From the NCBI GenBank assembly GCA_030430125.1, contig JAUIGA010000213.1, positions 1 to 6,069 of the forward strand: a DNA stretch of 6,069 nt, read 5' to 3'. Positions 5,260-6,069 of the stretch are shown piece after piece; positions within the stretch are counted from its first letter, which is position 1; each line of letters starts with the position of its first letter. Source of the DNA: Chloroflexia bacterium (GTDB lineage Bacteria > Chloroflexota > Chloroflexia > Thermomicrobiales > UBA6265). The notes beneath the pieces are model-generated. The model was not told where the DNA came from. It saw nothing but the letters and a program-made list of their open reading frames with translations, and did no database searches. Both the position numbers and the translations under genes were made by a program.

Positions 5260-6069
5260 ATGCTTGACATTACATCATTCTCCAACGCGCTGATGACCGG
5301 CAAGGTTTCCTTGCTGGCGTCCCTCGGTGCTCGGCCGTTTGTCGATGCAGATGGATCGATCGTCAGTTTTCGGGGCGACGACGCGGTGGTGTTCCCCGTG
5401 GCGGTGGATACCAACCGACCACAGCTCGCGGTCCGCGTGCCACTCGATCTCGGCGCCGGCCGCGCGTGGCCCGAGCGGTATGCGGACCTGGCAAGTATTG
5501 GTGGCTCGATCAACGCCCATCTGCCGCAACACCTGTCGATTCTCGATGTCGAAGGTGTCCCGGGTGTCGAGGTGACGCTGATCCACGACTGGGTACCCGG
5601 CGAAACAATGACGACCCGGGTCGTCCGGTCGCGGGAACGGCTCGCCCGGGATCGGTTGACGGACCTCCTGTGGCCATTGGCCGATGTTGCCGAGGCGCTC
5701 CGCGTGAGTCATGTGATGCACGGCGATATCGCTCCGGGCAATCTCGTGGTTCGGCCTGACGGCAGCATGGTGCTGCTGGATCTGGACCGCATGGGGTTTG
5801 GGGACGTCGATGCGCGGCGTCGTGCGGGGTATCGCCTGCCTCGTGCCGGAGGCTCGCCGGCCGCGGAGGACGCCTTCGCGATGCTGGTCCTGATGACGAC
5901 CTGCGGCGTGCTCGCGGATGCACATGTTCCGGTGGACCATGAGCGTGCGTCGCCGGCCTCCCACCCGACGTTGCTGTTCAGCTCCTGGGATTTGATGGAC
6001 CCGCAACGATCGCGTTTGGTGCGCGAGGTCGAGTCGCAGCTGTCGGTCGTCACCCGAGAGCTGCTCGAC
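5260..6069 (+). CDS. Protein-kinase-like protein, divergent type (3' end beyond window)
   Basis: The ATG follows AGAGGAG by five bases, and the frame is open for 270 codons to the right edge. The visible part is a kinase-like fold. HGDIAPGN (His154, Asp156, Asn161) matches the catalytic-loop pattern H-x-D-x4-N. VLLDLDRMG places Asp174 at the metal-binding position, exactly 13 residues after Asn161 as in Hanks-type kinases, but reads DLD where DFG is usual. LIHDWVPGETM (about 107-117) fits the hinge region. There is no clear glycine-rich loop, and the beta-3 position reads LAVRVPL, with Arg59 where Lys is expected. The later HPTLLFSSWDLMDP segment recalls bacterial kinase-like proteins of the YegI/COG4248 kind, from memory only. 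No membrane segment is seen in the visible part. It may phosphorylate a protein partner or be a pseudokinase. Its position back-to-back with the membrane operon suggests a shared role. Confidence 0.8.
   Translation, partial: MLDITSFSNALMTGKVSLLASLGARPFVDADGSIVSFRGDDAVVFPVAVDTNRPQLAVRVPLDLGAGRAWPERYADLASIGGSINAHLPQHLSILDVEGVPGVEVTLIHDWVPGETMTTRVVRSRERLARDRLTDLLWPLADVAEALRVSHVMHGDIAPGNLVVRPDGSMVLLDLDRMGFGDVDARRRAGYRLPRAGGSPAAEDAFAMLVLMTTCGVLADAHVPVDHERASPASHPTLLFSSWDLMDPQRSRLVREVESQLSVVTRELLD

Noticed and set aside
5160..5513. N-terminal extension of the two-TM protein to 5513
   Set aside because: It would overlap the divergent kinase gene and the palindrome; ATG 5159 or GTG 5102 give a sensible protein.

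Overview
The window is a high-GC stretch of bacterial chromosome with six genes: two cut by the window edges (nrdR at the left, a kinase-like gene at the right) and four complete. No rRNA, tRNA, CRISPR array, transposase or phage gene was seen by eye. The base composition, the Pro/Thr linker (PPPEPTPTATP) and the Ala/Thr/Gln-rich stalk of one membrane protein suggest Chloroflexota, possibly a Thermomicrobia-like lineage. This is an inference from style, not a sequence match.

Left part (1-1946), ordinary genes. The 3' end of nrdR (+) converges on a thioredoxin gene (-). A long GC-rich inverted repeat between them fits a shared terminator. The thioredoxin gene is divergent from a GT4-type glycosyltransferase gene (+), and the gap between those two holds nested inverted repeats. 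A roughly 250-base non-coding stretch follows. It contains a hairpin plus T-run that fits a terminator for the leftward operon.

Right part (2048-6069), the interesting unit. Two leftward genes lie 39 bases apart. The first encodes a protein with two membrane segments and a long cytoplasmic coiled coil. The second encodes a protein with one membrane segment carrying an intramembrane Asp, a very long Ala-rich stalk and a small C-terminal domain loosely like an OmpA fold. In outline this recalls a MotA/ExbB plus MotB/ExbD stator-and-plug pair such as Zorya ZorA/ZorB, but I cannot show homology. A divergent gene encodes a protein-kinase-like protein that runs off the right edge. The short gap between the divergent genes has a perfect 18-bp palindrome beside a -10-like element usable on both strands, so the genes may be co-regulated.

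Working idea (inference): the kinase-like protein and the two-protein membrane complex form one envelope-spanning signalling or force-transmitting system. No defence, motility or transport role is shown by the sequence.
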